Assembly (NCBI GenBank): GCA_037576215.1
Contig: JBANDB010000013.1
Location: 1,674,001-1,738,000, forward strand
Length of the DNA stretch: 64,000 bases
Direction of reading: 5' to 3'
Source: Armillaria gallica
Lineage: Eukaryota > Basidiomycota > Agaricomycetes > Agaricales > Physalacriaceae
Shown here: one piece after another, positions 36,126-47,025 of the stretch
How the letters are laid out: every line of letters starts with the position of its first letter
How positions within the stretch are numbered: the stretch's first letter is position 1
Notes under the pieces: model-generated
The model's input: only the letters and a program-made list of their open reading frames with translations
Databases searched by the model: none
Told to the model about the DNA's origin: nothing
Program-made: the position numbers and the translations under genes

Positions 36126-36917
36126 TTGTTGCATCAAGAGTTATATTCTTTATCACCAGCAATCAGGGAAATGATTAAGGAGGATAACACAAAGCGCAAA
36201 GTGCCAAATACCATGGAACAGTTCCAGAAAGAGGTAGCTTTACCGTTTACCAGACCCAAAACCATAGAGATCACATTAAAGGTGCCAGAAGACCATGAAA
36301 ATGGCAAAACTTCCACTCTTTTATACAGCATGCCAGATAATTTCGTGCAGACTTTCGAGCAGACCAGTAACACTCAGAAAGAACTGCCAGCAGGATCGTC
36401 AGTTGTCCCAGACCTGTACAAGGCTTGCATCAAGAAAGGGGAGAAGATTGGACCCTTGAAATGCGCAGCAGATTCTATTTCATTAAGATCCATCGTCCCA
36501 GTGGTGGATCATCAGCTCAAAGTCGAGTGCATCATTGATCCCAGATCACAAGTGATCTCCATGTCGGAAGCTGTGTGCTTGCGCTTGGGGTTGATCTATG
36601 ATCCTACGGTTATATTGGAAATGCAGTCGGCCAATGGAACTACAAATTATTCCTTGGGTCTAGCACGAAATGTTGTATTTTTGTTTGGAGATATCACGCT
36701 ATACTTGCAAGTGCATGTCATTCAGCAATCCGCCTATGATATCTTGCTCAGCAGACCTTTCGACACATTAACTCAGAGCATTGTTCGCAATTATTCAGAC
36801 GAAAACCAGACCATTACCATTCATGATCTGAATACCGGCAAGACCGCCACTATCCCGATGATTCCTTGTGGTCATCCCCGCATCCTTAACCACGTCCCAT
36901 TTTCTTGGGAAAATTGA
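36126..36917 (+). pseudogene. G1 aspartic protease region
   Basis: The same frame continues after TGA at 35856 and 36087 and ends at TGA 36915. The retropepsin core is visible as ECIIDPRSQVISMSEAVC (about 36520) and, downstream, HVIQQSAYDILLSRPFD. The family normally has DxGS at the active site; here the Gly codon reads AGA (Arg), a G-to-A change that should kill activity. The segment would cleave Gag-Pol. Confidence 0.75.
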
Positions 36918-37001
36918 CTAGAAGAACCCAACGATGATATAGAGGAGATCGCCCTTGTCATTGAATTAGACGCGAATCAAAAACCTAAAATTATTGCCTA
37001 C

Positions 37002-39461
37002 ATGGTGTCCACTTCCGAATTTGACTCAGAAAAAGCTTCCACCCAATATTTATCAGCTTGCGACCCTAATAAATTCCCTATCCAACCCACTACATTTACA
37101 CAATCACTATGGTTGACCGAAACCATGTACAGTTCCACCCCATATGCCAAATTCTCTTTACCAACAGATCGTGAACAATTGTTACTGTTATATTCTATTC
37201 CTACTCAGATTCCTCAAGATTTCTCAGATTCCAGTTCTGTTTCCCAGCCCCGAGATTACATGTATCGTCTATACGGTTCTAATATTATTGGAGATCAATC
37301 CTACGAGCCATGGTTCTCTAAGAAAGTATCGGTTTTCGCAGGCAAGAAGTACAAGCTGGTTGCTTTGAAAACAAAGCCCATACTTGCAACCTTGCCTGAT
37401 AAATTCCGTATCGTTTGCAATATTCGAGGAGACCCATTAGCCAATATACCTACATTATCTCCAACCCCACCCCCTTTCATTCCTACTGAACGTTATACCC
37501 AAGAACGCAAGGAGTACATCGACTCCATCCATGACGATGGTTTCCTTTGGCCAGAAGAAATGAAGCTCATGCATCACTTCATGACAGTTCAGGAGAAAGC
37601 ATTCACATGGGAGGACACAGAAAGAGGCAGTTTTTGTAAAGATTTCTTCCCTCCAATTGATATTCCAGTCATCGAACATACCCCTTGGGTTCTACAAAAT
37701 ATTCCTATACCACCAGGCATTTATGCAGAAGTTTGCCGCATGATCAAGACAAAGATTGATGCAGGCATTTATGAACCTTTCAATTCTTCTTACCGCTCGA
37801 GATGGTTTACGGTTTTAAAGAAAGATGGCAAAAGTCTTTGCATAGTTCACAGTCTAGAACCGTTGAATGAAGTTACGATTGCTCATTCTGGATTACCACT
37901 GGCAACAGATCCTCTCTCAGAACATTTCACAGGTCGCGCATGCGGTGCCACTCTAGACTTATTCATTGGATACAATGAACATCTATTGGCAGAGTCATCT
38001 CGCGACCTCACCACCTTCCAGACTCCTTATGGAGCACTACGACTCATTACCTTACCCATGGGTTGGACAAATTCCATACCAATATTCCATGATGACGTTA
38101 CCTTCATCCTACAGCCTGAAATCCCAGAGTTCACCATTCCTTACATTGATGACGTTCCAGTCCGAGGACCAGAAACTCAATATGAAATCATAGGAGGCTA
38201 CGAAACCATTCCTCTCAATACCGGCATTCGACGTTTTGTTTGGGAACACTTCCAAAACCTAGATAGAGTTGTCCAATGCATGAAATATTGTGGAGGCACG
38301 TTTTCAGGCAAGAAAGCCTACCTTTGTTGTGCTGAAATTACCATGCTAGGTCATAGATGCACATATGCTGGCCGACTACCTCTCAAAAGTATTGTTTTGT
38401 CAATACTTCGATGGAGACCTTGTATTGATGTCTCTGATGCACATGCCTTCATTGGTACCGTCGGAGTCCTACGAATATTCATTGATAATTTTGCAACCTG
38501 AGCTCTACCAATTACCAAGCTATTCAGAAAAGACGTTCCCTTCAAATTCGAATCAGCAGAGATTGCCACACAAGAAGATCTTAAAGATGCAGTTAGAGTC
38601 AGCCCAGCATTAAGACCTCTCAGTTACATGTCAACCGAAGCTGTTATACTTGCTGTTGATACAGGACCTGCCGCAGTTGGATATTATCTAGCACAGTGCG
38701 ACCCTGTCAATCCAAAGATCCAATATTTTGCTAGATTCGGTTCAATCACTCTCAACAAATGCGAGTGTGGATATTCTCAAGCCAAGAAAGAGATATTTGG
38801 ACTATACCGCACTTTAGGAGATTGCAAAATTTATCTTATTGGTCTTCCAACATTGATTGTTGAAGTAGACAGGAGTGCTATCAAGGGAATGCTCAAGAAC
38901 CCTGATATCGCACCCTCAGCAGCAGTTAACTGGTGGATTATCAGCATTCTATCTTTTCATTTCGTTCTAGTCCATGTACCAGGCTCCAAGCATGGTCCAG
39001 ATGGATTATTGCGATGCCCACCCCAACTAGGAGACCCTCCTCTGCCTGAAGATAGCATGGAAGACTTCTTACACACTCATTATGGGCTTATGCATTTTAT
39101 TAATTCAACTTCACCTACGGTTAATTCGCCAATCAAGTTAATTCAAGTTCTACAACAAGAAGTTGCCATAGATCCCACGAAAATCATTCCTTACTCGACA
39201 GTTCCTCATACTGCAAAGCAACAACATCTAGATGAACGGCTAACGCACCTATTGCCATGGCATCTATATCTCAAGAGACCTGCAGGATTCAATGATATTG
39301 CATATGCGAAATTCATGAAATATGCTGTTCATTTCTTCGAGAGACAAGGAAAGCTATGGCGCAAAAACGTAGATGGGAGACATCAGCTCGTCTTGTTCCC
39401 TGAACGTTGCATTCAAGTGATGACGTTGCTCACAAGGGCTTCTATGCGACACACGTGCTAA
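37002..39461 (+). pseudogene. pol: G1 reverse transcriptase and RNase H region
   Basis: Still the same frame, with TGA at 38499 between RT and RNase H. The RT palm is recognised by IPPGIYAEVCRMIKTKI, YRSRWFTVLKKDGK, TPYGALRLITLPMGWTN and the catalytic YIDD (about 38140). The RNase H part begins AVILAVDTGPAAVGYYLAQC (about 38640) and includes the ...HVPGSKHGPDGLLR tail. The frame breaks near 39410-39460, where the integrase resumes one base off. Together these enzymes would copy the element RNA to DNA in cytoplasmic particles. Element type: Ty3/gypsy, judged from domain order PR-RT-RH-IN. Confidence 0.8.
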
Positions 39462-40131
39462 TCAAGGAACGTTATTGGTGGCCGGATATGAAGTATGACA
39501 TTTCCTGGTTTGTAAGGACGTGCCATCTATGCCAAATCCATCAAACCCAACAAATCTATATCCCACCTACCGTCGCTCATCCTGCTCCTTTGTTTTCCAA
39601 AATGTATATGGACACCATGATCATGCCAGTTTCAGGACAATACCGTTACATTGTCCAAGGCAGATGTTTGCTCAGTCATTATCCAGAATTTTGTTGCTTG
39701 CGCAAAGAAACAGCGCGAACCTTAGGAGAATGGATTTTCGAGGATATCTTATGCCATTGGGGATCCTTAGTTGAGATTGTTACTGACAATGGATCTGCCT
39801 TTGTTGCCGCAATCAATTATTTGAGCAAGAAGTACCATATCAATCACATTTGTATCTCTGGTTATAACTCCAGAGCCAATGGAATTGCTGAAAGACCACA
39901 CTTCAATGTCCATCAAGGACTGTTTAAGGCATCTGATGGTGATCAAAAGAAGTGGAGTCAAAATGCCTATTCTGTATTTTGGGCAGACGGAATAACGATT
40001 AGGAGATGCATGGGATATTCACCGTATTTTGCTGCAACCAGGACAGAACCCCTTCTTCCAATGGACATGGTTGAATCTACATGGTTGATGCCACCATGCA
40101 ACAATATCATCAGTACCACATCATTAATTGC
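39407..40131 (+). pseudogene. G1 integrase, first part (cut by an LTR)
   Basis: The H2C2 zinc-binding segment is visible (AHKGFYATH ... CHLCQ) followed by the catalytic D,D,E residues: MYMDTMIMP, EIVTDNGSAFV and NSRANGIAERPH. The coding sequence stops at 40131, exactly where the family-A LTR begins. It resumes at 41825 and again at 43681. One base was lost near 39420 relative to the RT frame. Confidence 0.8.
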
Positions 40132-41820
40132 TGATGAGCCTCCAGGCTCTGTACGCTCAGAATTCGCAGATTTTGCCTGCTAATTAATGCTACTGTCTCT
40201 TCAACGGACTTTCAGCAAACCAATGATTGCACACACACTGATACCACTTTTATCCTATGGCAACCACTCCTTACGCGCTTTGTTATCCATCCCATCTTGC
40301 CACGCATCATAATTGCTGTACTTCATCACGGCAAGGCACCTTCAATCGACAATCATCCCAATGCGGAATTGACGCATCACTCAGAAGCACCTAGTTGACG
40401 CGCTCATTGATCACTTAATGAAAATGACGTGATTGACGTGAGTACCTTCCCAGCTATGGCAATAGCAGCTACGGCAACTACAGACCGTGTTTACTAAGGC
40501 TGTTACTTCGCCAAGGCCTCAAGAAAATGTTACCGCATGCGTATTCCTCAGTACGACGACTATCAATCAGTAATCCGCAGCTAAACAGCACCTAACGATC
40601 CGTGCATCGCTCGAGCAAAACCATATGGTTCGCATCCATACGCGGCAATGTCAATGAATGGCTGTTACTTTAGAAGACCAAGGACCATATGTTACCTACG
40701 ATTTTTACAAAGCCAAGGCCTTACAGCCTTACTAAGTCTCGTGTATTTACTCTATTTATAAATTCGTACTTGTAGTATAAAAACTAGCTAGAAAACGTAG
40801 TTTAAAGGAGTTCATCTCCAGTTGACCCCAGACTATGTCAATTATCGTCATGCTCTAGTCTATCACCAGTAAACAATGTTAATTCACCGTTCTACAGCAA
40901 TATACCATTTGCACCAGCATATTCTTGATCGCACGTTGACTCTTGAGCTCACCAGAGTTATCCCACGGTTTTTAACTGTGAAGAGTCCTTCACTACGTGC
41001 TCTTCGCTCTTAACACTATTGGTGCATGCTCATACTGTGCCAATACGTGATCGCCACGCTATACCTTGCCCCTGTTATCTTTTATAGGCCGTCATCGTTT
41101 CACTTTTGCACCATTGGAGTTTTTTACAGTTTCACTTTCGCCATCGTTATCGTCGCCCACTTGCGTAGTCTCAGAGCAGACTTAGGATCAGTTTCAGCCA
41201 GTTTTCGTATAGTATCAGTCCCCCGAGTGGACTTGAAGGTTCGTTTGACATAGGATAGGATCGTTTCAGTACCAGACAAGTTTCGACATCAACTCAGCAC
41301 CCTCGCATCGTATAGGACCAGTATCGCCACCAGTTTTCATAGTTCTATGTTTTCTCTCACCAGCCCACCCTCAGCACCTCGTTCCACGTTTATTTTGCCA
41401 CTCGCAGTCCCCACGCCGTTTTCTCATCGCCTCGCTCGCCCATAGACTATTGCTGACCATTTAGTCTATTCTCCATCATTCACCTCGCTCCAATTAACGT
41501 TGAGCAACGTTTTCTAGTCTCGCAGCACGTTTTCTCATATGGATTCGTGGTATTCACGTCATACCCATTTTTGTTCCCTCTCATTTCGAGAGATCCCTAC
41601 CGGCTTGAAGCCATAGCATTTAGTACTCGACTACCAAGCAGTACTACTTTGCAGACTTAAAGTCGCAGTGTATTCTTGCATATAGAGGAATTGTTCTACT
41701 GCACGGAGGTGCCCCAAACCACTCGCACACACGATCGCCTTGATTGCCATGCCACTACATTAATTAACCAAGCTCATTCCGAGTTGGTGTTGCCATTACC
41801 ACGAAGTCTTAGGCTCATCA
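40132..41820 (+). mobile_element. Solo LTR, family A, inserted in G1 integrase (plus orientation)
   Basis: 1689 bp, TGATGAGCCT...AGGCTCATCA, flanked by TTGC (40128-40131) and TCGC (41821-41824), a 4-bp duplication with one transition. Removing the LTR and one duplication copy puts SLIA in phase with the downstream AISLQKCSQDLQ stretch of pol. It is the opposite orientation to the copy at 41985. Confidence 0.85.
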
Positions 41821-41824
41821 TCGC

Positions 41825-41984
41825 ATGCTGAGCTATTAGTCTTCAAAAATGTTCTCAAGATCTTCAGTGTTTGAGGTCTAAAGTCTACAAAGCTAGAAGA
41901 AATGCTGCAGTTAAATTTGAGAAGGACCACGAATACTTTATCAGAGACTTCAACTTCCAGAAGGGAGATTTAGTTTTGATGCGC
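41825..41984 (+). pseudogene. G1 integrase, middle part
   Basis: A 160-nt stretch between two LTRs reads, in the frame continuing from 40131, C-stop(TGA)-AISLQKCSQDLQ, then VYKARRNAAVKFEKDHEYF and GDLVLMR, the linker after the integrase core in gypsy pol proteins. The TGA near 41829 is the seventh TGA in G1. Confidence 0.75.
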
Positions 41985-43676
41985 TGATGGGCCTAGGACT
42001 TCCATGGCAATGGCAACACCAACTCGGAATGAGATTGGGTAATTAACGTAGTAGCATGGCAATCAAGGCGATTGTGTGTGCGAGTGGTTCGGGGCACCTC
42101 CGTGCAGTAGAACAATTCCTCTATATGCAAGAATACACTGCGACTTTAAGTCTGTGAAGTAGTACTGCTTGGTAGTCGAGTACTGGATGCTTTTGGCTTT
42201 AAGCTGGTAGGGATCTCTCAAAGTGAGAGGGAACGAAAACGGGTATGATGTGAATACCACGAATCCATATGAGAAAACGTGTGGCGAGACTAGAAAACAT
42301 CACTCAACGGTAATCGGAGCGGGGTGAACGATGGAGAATAGACTAAACAGTCAGCAATAGTCTATGCGTGAGCGAGGCAATGAGAAAACGGTGTGGGGAC
42401 TGCGAGTGGTGAAGTAAACATGGAACGAGGTGCTGAGGGTGGACTGGCAAGAGAAAATGTGGAACTACAAAAACTGGTGGCGATACTGGTCCTATATGAT
42501 GTGAGGGTGCTGAGTCAATGTCGAAACTGGTCTGGTACTGAAATGATCCTATCCTATGTCAAACTAACCTTTAAGTCCACTCAGGGGACTGATACTATAT
42601 GAAAACTGGCTGAAACTGATCCTAAGTCTGCTCTGAGACTACGCAAGTGGGCGACGATAACTATGGCAAAAGAGAAACGGTAAAAACTCCAATGGTGTGA
42701 AAGTGAAATGATGACGGCCTATAAAAGATAACGTGGGCAAGGTATGGCACAGTGATCACATATTGGCACAGTATGAGCATGCACCAATAGTGTTAAGAGT
42801 GAAGAGCGCATAATGAAGGACTCTTCACAGTTAAAAACTGTGGGATAACTCTGGTGAGCTCAAGAGTCGATGTGCAATCGAGAATATGCTGGTGTAAACA
42901 ATATATTGCTGTAGAACGGTGAATAAACATTGTTTACTGGCGATAGACTAGTGCATGATGATAATTGACATAGTCTGGGGTCAACTAGAGATGAACTGCC
43001 CTTGAACTATGTTTTCTAGCTAGTATTTATACTACAAGTACGAATTTATAAATAGAGTAAGTAATGCTAGACTTAGTAAGGCCATAAAGCCTTGGCTTTG
43101 TAAAAATCGTAGGTAACATATGGTCCTTGGTCTTCTAAAGTAACAGCAACTTGTCGACATTGCTTCGTATGGATGCGAACCATATAGTTTTTGCTGAGTG
43201 ATGCACAGATCGTTAGGTGCTCTTTAGCTGCGGATTACTGAGCGATAGTTGTCGTGCTGAGGAGTATGCATGGGGTAACATTTTCTTGAAGCCTTGGTGA
43301 AGTAACAGCCTTAGTAAACACAGTCTGTAGTTGCCATAGCTGCAATTGCTGTAGCTGGGAGGGTACTCGCACCAATTATGTCATTTTCATTAAATGATCA
43401 ATGAGCGCATCAACTAGGTGCTTCTGAGTGATGTGTCAATTCTGTATTGGGATGATTGTCGATTGAAGGTGCCTTGCCATGATGAAATACGGCAATTATG
43501 ATGTGTGGCAAGATGGGATGGTTAACAAAGCACATAAGGAGTGGTTGCCGTAGGATGAAAGTGGTATCAGTGGGTGTGCAATCATTGGTTTGCTGAAAGT
43601 CCATTGAAGGGACAGTAGCATTAATTAGCAGGCAAAATCCATGAATTCTGAGTGTACAGAGCCTGGAGGCTCATCA
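41985..43676 (-). mobile_element. Solo LTR, family A, second insertion in G1 integrase (minus orientation)
   Basis: 1692 bp with ends TGATGGGCCT and AGGCTCATCA, flanked by GCGC (41981-41984) and GCAC (43677-43680). Excision with one duplication copy joins GDLVLMR to NTQIEKALNRKM in frame. It pairs in inverted orientation with the LTR at 40132, leaving only 164 bp between two 1.69-kb inverted repeats. Confidence 0.85.
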
Positions 43677-43992
43677 GCACAACACACAGATAGAGAAGGC
43701 TCTAAATCGTAAAATGCACGCCAGATATTTGGGCCCCTTAGTGATTTTGGGGAGGAATAGAGGTGGTGTATATCTCCTTTGTGAATTAGATGGTTTGACC
43801 TTCGCAAGACCAGTTGCTGCATTTAGGCTATTGCCGTACTTCGCCAGGAAGAAGATTGACATACCAGATATCAATGCAATCATTGATGTGCCACCCACAT
43901 GGATCAATGATCTCTTCATGTCATCAGATGATGGTACACTTGACGACCTCCCAGATCTAGAAGGAGTGCATAATGAAGCAGAACTTGCTTGA
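43677..43992 (+). pseudogene. G1 pol C-terminus
   Basis: The last part of pol: LNRKMHARYLGPLVILGRNR, a GPY/F-type domain, then CELDGLTFARPVAAFRLLPY and an acidic end, closing at TGA 43990-43992. No chromodomain is seen. The pol protein would target integration. Confidence 0.75.
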
Positions 43993-44190
43993 TTTTCACT
44001 CGAGACATTGGTGAAAACCAAAAATTTTATATAAATAATTGGGCTCCATTTTGGAGCCCCTACACATTCATTCATAGCTAATTATTCTGACCAGTATATC
44101 CATACCGGTCCCCTGACACTCTTTCAAAATATACCCCTGCGAAATTGTCCGTACGAATTGAATACAACCACCTAGGCGACCACAGCAACT
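43993..44190. other. 3' flank of G1 with a hairpin
   Basis: About 200 bp between the pol stop and the end of the minus-strand gene. It contains GGGCTCC-ATTTT-GGAGCCC (about 44040-44058), a 7-bp stem. No polypurine tract or 3' LTR of G1 follows, so the 3' LTR is missing or too diverged to see. Confidence 0.5.
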
Positions 44191-46124
44191 CTAGTAACGA
44201 CCACGACGACTGGAGCCCACCTTGCTCTGCCAGTTTTCTCCATAGTTACTGGGGACACTGTCCTGGTACTCGACGGATGCCTGGGGTGGCGGAGTCCAGC
44301 TGCCTTTAGAAGGACAGTTAGCTTCACCACAACTACCCCAACCACGGCAAGTACAAAGAGCTGGAACAGGGTCTGGAGTCTCCATGTTAGAATCGCAGTT
44401 ATTATGGTCGCACCCCCACCTAGCACATTCCTTAATGTACTGGGTGGCCTCAGCTTTACCTTTACCCTTCCTGTCATCCTTTTTGCCCTTGTTCTTCGAA
44501 TGGTGCTTCTTACCGTGGCCACGACCTGAGCACTGGTGCTTATTCCTCCACCAAGGAACATAGGTTTTGTGAGAAGAAGACGTAGCATGATTGCCAGTCC
44601 TCATCTTGGCCACAGTACTAGCCTCTGCTTCCTTTTGCGCACGTGTCTCATCGAGTTTAACTGCAACAAGACGGTAATGCTGGACAAGGACGTGGCAAAT
44701 CTTCAGGTGCAAATAGAGATCATGGGTGTTAGACTCCAACTGATGGAAGAAAGAGTCCTTTGTCTTCACCAACGAGGCTATAGACTTGCCCTGAGGAGTG
44801 AACTGTTGATAGTTTGCCCCAACAAACTCTGCCACGTTGTGGACGATGGCTTCCATATGAGGATCATCACCAATGTCAGGTGAAGGATCTGTAAACGCAT
44901 GGAATTAGTAACTGCAGACCAGAAAATGCGGAAGACAAGAACTTACTAGCTCCATAAGGGTCAGCATTGATGAGCTCATCAATAATGTCAAGGATATTTT
45001 TATCGTTCTCTGGATGAGGATCCTTGAACAGCATCAAGAGAATTTGTCGGTTGGGAAGACCTCCAATGCAGCAGTGAGTCACGGATTTGTGGCAAGTGTG
45101 GCAGACCGAAGACAGCCTGGCAAAAGTACACTCAGTGCCCTCAAGAATGCAAGGCCCACAAGGACAAACAGCCTTAGATTCATGTCAATACAAAAGAAAA
45201 CGCGGATTTAAAAAGAAAACATACCTTGGTGGATTGAGCAGGACATTGATGAGCGGGATGACTAGGAGTGCCTGAGCAATAGGCACAGAAAGTGTTGCCA
45301 TACTGAAGGTCAGCCTTGTTGAAAGAGTGGCGATACAGATCGGTGATTTTCTCACCAATCTGAACAGCGTCCTTGAGGGTACCTTCTTTTTCAGCAAACT
45401 GCTCAATGAAGGCACCAGAAGGAGCAACAACCAGAGATGGCATCTAGATCATACCAAGTCAAATTAACGTGATGCTACTGTTATAATTGATTCGAAGCAC
45501 ATACCACCCAATCTGCAGAAGAGACCATAGAAGGAGACATGGCACGAGTGTCCCTAGCAGGAGTTTCCTCCTCCAATGCCATGTCAGCACCCTGAGAGGC
45601 AGAAGAAGATGCAGCATCTGAAGACAAAGGCGTGGTCTGAACTTCCTTGGAAGGAGCAACATTGGGAGTGAATGGAGCAGACAACATCTGGATATCACTG
45701 TTGATACAGTAATGCAAGGGAGTGAGAACCTCCAGAGCGTCCAAGATTTGGTTGCTGGAGATAGAGTATTGTCCACTGACAGAAAACTTGAGATGGTCGG
45801 ACTCAATCTTGAGCATGGTGTCACAAGTCTCGTGGAAGTTGAACTTAGAGACACAGCCATCGACAACAGCTTCGAATGTCTTAAAGAATTATTCCTTGAG
45901 AGCGGAGGGATAGTATACTTTGACCTGGCACTATTCAACGTCAATTAGAGCACAAAAACCCACACAGGAGCACAGCAATTTACCTTGACATGTACCACCT
46001 CGTCAAAATAGGTGGTAAGCCGCAACAATTGCACATTGGGCTCGAGAGGGACTTGCAAGACAGTGTCAGCACGCTTGACAAGGGAGATGAGAGATGGAAT
46101 AGTTTGAGCAGCAGAAGTAGACAT
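44191..46124 (-). pseudogene. Cys-rich five-exon gene with one in-frame stop
   Basis: Five exons on the minus strand (46124-45984, 45924-45505, 45443-45225, 45172-44947, 44888-44191) join in phase into 567 codons; all introns are 52-61 nt with GT..AG ends. The only break is TAA at codon 59 (45891-45889). The middle carries paired cysteines: FCAYCSGTPSHPAHQC, CPCGPC, SSVCHTCHKSVTHCC. The C-terminal exon is very basic (GRGHGKKHHSKNKGKKDDRK) and ends with another cluster, CARWGCDHNNC and CTCRGWGSCGEANC. This suggests zinc binding and nucleic-acid contact. I do not know the family; a gag-like role or a transposon-linked host gene are both possible. It sits 117 bp from the end of the split LTR-B. 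Confidence 0.7.
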
Positions 46125-46177
46125 GGCAATTCAGTGAAATGCGATGATTCTGAGGACACAACAATGAGAAAATGTTC

Positions 46178-46185
46178 CCTTTATA
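46178..46185 (-). promoter_or_regulatory. TATA box of the Cys-rich gene
   Basis: TATAAAGG on the minus strand, 54 bp upstream of the ATG at 46124 and about 55 bp inside the end of LTR-B. Spacing fits a short 5' leader. Confidence 0.5.
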
Positions 46186-46240
46186 CAAAAACTCAGAAAA
46201 CAACTCACCTCATCACATTTACGTGAAAAATTCCAACCGG

Positions 46241-46578
46241 TGATGAACCTATAGACTCCTGCGGGCAGAAAACACAAGACCTGTAATGGCAAGTGTAGTC
46301 AAGCACAGAATCTGAAGGCAGGTTCTAGTGAGTCTAGTCTTGCACCTCCGTGCGATGACTGTAGCTTCCTGGTGGTGTAGCGACGTGTTGCTACACTTTG
46401 TTATGATTCTCTGAAGGCTGTTCAGAGGCTCAAGGTATGTACACAAACTTTCCTGGAAGGGAAAAGGTGTGTAAACGTGGGTGTATGCTGAGCGGGGGCG
46501 ACCTAGATGCAGCACAAACTATTTGGTGTCGGAATCCTGGCTATGGTTCTGGTAGAAGATATTTTCCTATGCTCGCGT
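46241..46578 (-). mobile_element. LTR family B, 3'-end portion (split LTR, part 1)
   Basis: Starts TGATGAACCTATAG, the reverse complement of the 3' end of the LTR at 32454-34005, and follows it back to about 33660 (for example GGTGTCGGAATCCTGGC against its reverse complement near 33700). It then stops where the TIR element begins. The remaining part of the same LTR resumes at 60020. Confidence 0.75.
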
Positions 46579-46585
46579 GCTTTCC
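46579..46585. repeat. Target duplication, left copy
   Basis: GCTTTCC next to the left terminal repeat; GCTTTCT (60020-60026) lies at the other end. Six of seven bases agree. LTR-B sequence is continuous in meaning across the pair, which supports an insertion here. Confidence 0.5.
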
Positions 46586-46629
46586 AATAAATGTATGAAT
46601 TATATTTAAGTATCTATGGTCCTGACCAT

Positions 46630-46850
46630 GGTAGCACTCAAGTGGAGACTTGAGTGCCTCTGCTTGAGTGCTACCACTATTAATACATGCTATCTACAAT
46701 GATCGACACCTAAGTGCACACTCAAGTATGCCCCGGCTCAAGTCACCACTCAAGTGACGAACCGATTGAGAAGCATTGCTATCTCACTTAAGCAACTGTT
46801 GCTTCAGCGCAGTACTTAAGTGAGACCACATTAAGCTCCAGCAGCCAACG
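46630..46850. repeat. Left subterminal repeat array
   Basis: Short palindrome-like units built on ACTCAAGT or ACTTGAGT, such as GCACTCAAGTGG, ACTTGAGTGCC, CACACTCAAGT, CCACTCAAGTGAC and the variant ACTTAAGTGAG, recur about every 15-30 bp. A matching array lies near the right end. They are probably binding sites for the transposase. Confidence 0.6.
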
Positions 46851-47025
46851 TCGCTCGAACAGATGCAGACCATGTGCCTGTAGGACGAAGTCACAAAGAG
46901 AGGGTAAAAAGGTCCTTTAGTCCTGCGCGACCTCTATATAAACAATTTGCCTATGCCACTCATTGTCTTGCCACCCAACAACGACCACACTAATTGGAAA
47001 TATTATTGTCCATCATTACATTAAC

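Noticed and set aside
480..43992. TGA read as an amino acid (code change) because so many frames are broken only by TGA
   Set aside because: TAG, TAA, frame changes and mutated active sites also occur, the elements are old copies, and CpG decay explains TGA excess. Nuclear code changes of this kind are not known in mushrooms.
44040..44058. GGGCTCC...GGAGCCC hairpin as a bacterial-type terminator
   Set aside because: The context is fungal chromatin with introns and retrotransposons; intrinsic terminators do not apply. It may be RNA structure in the element 3' end.
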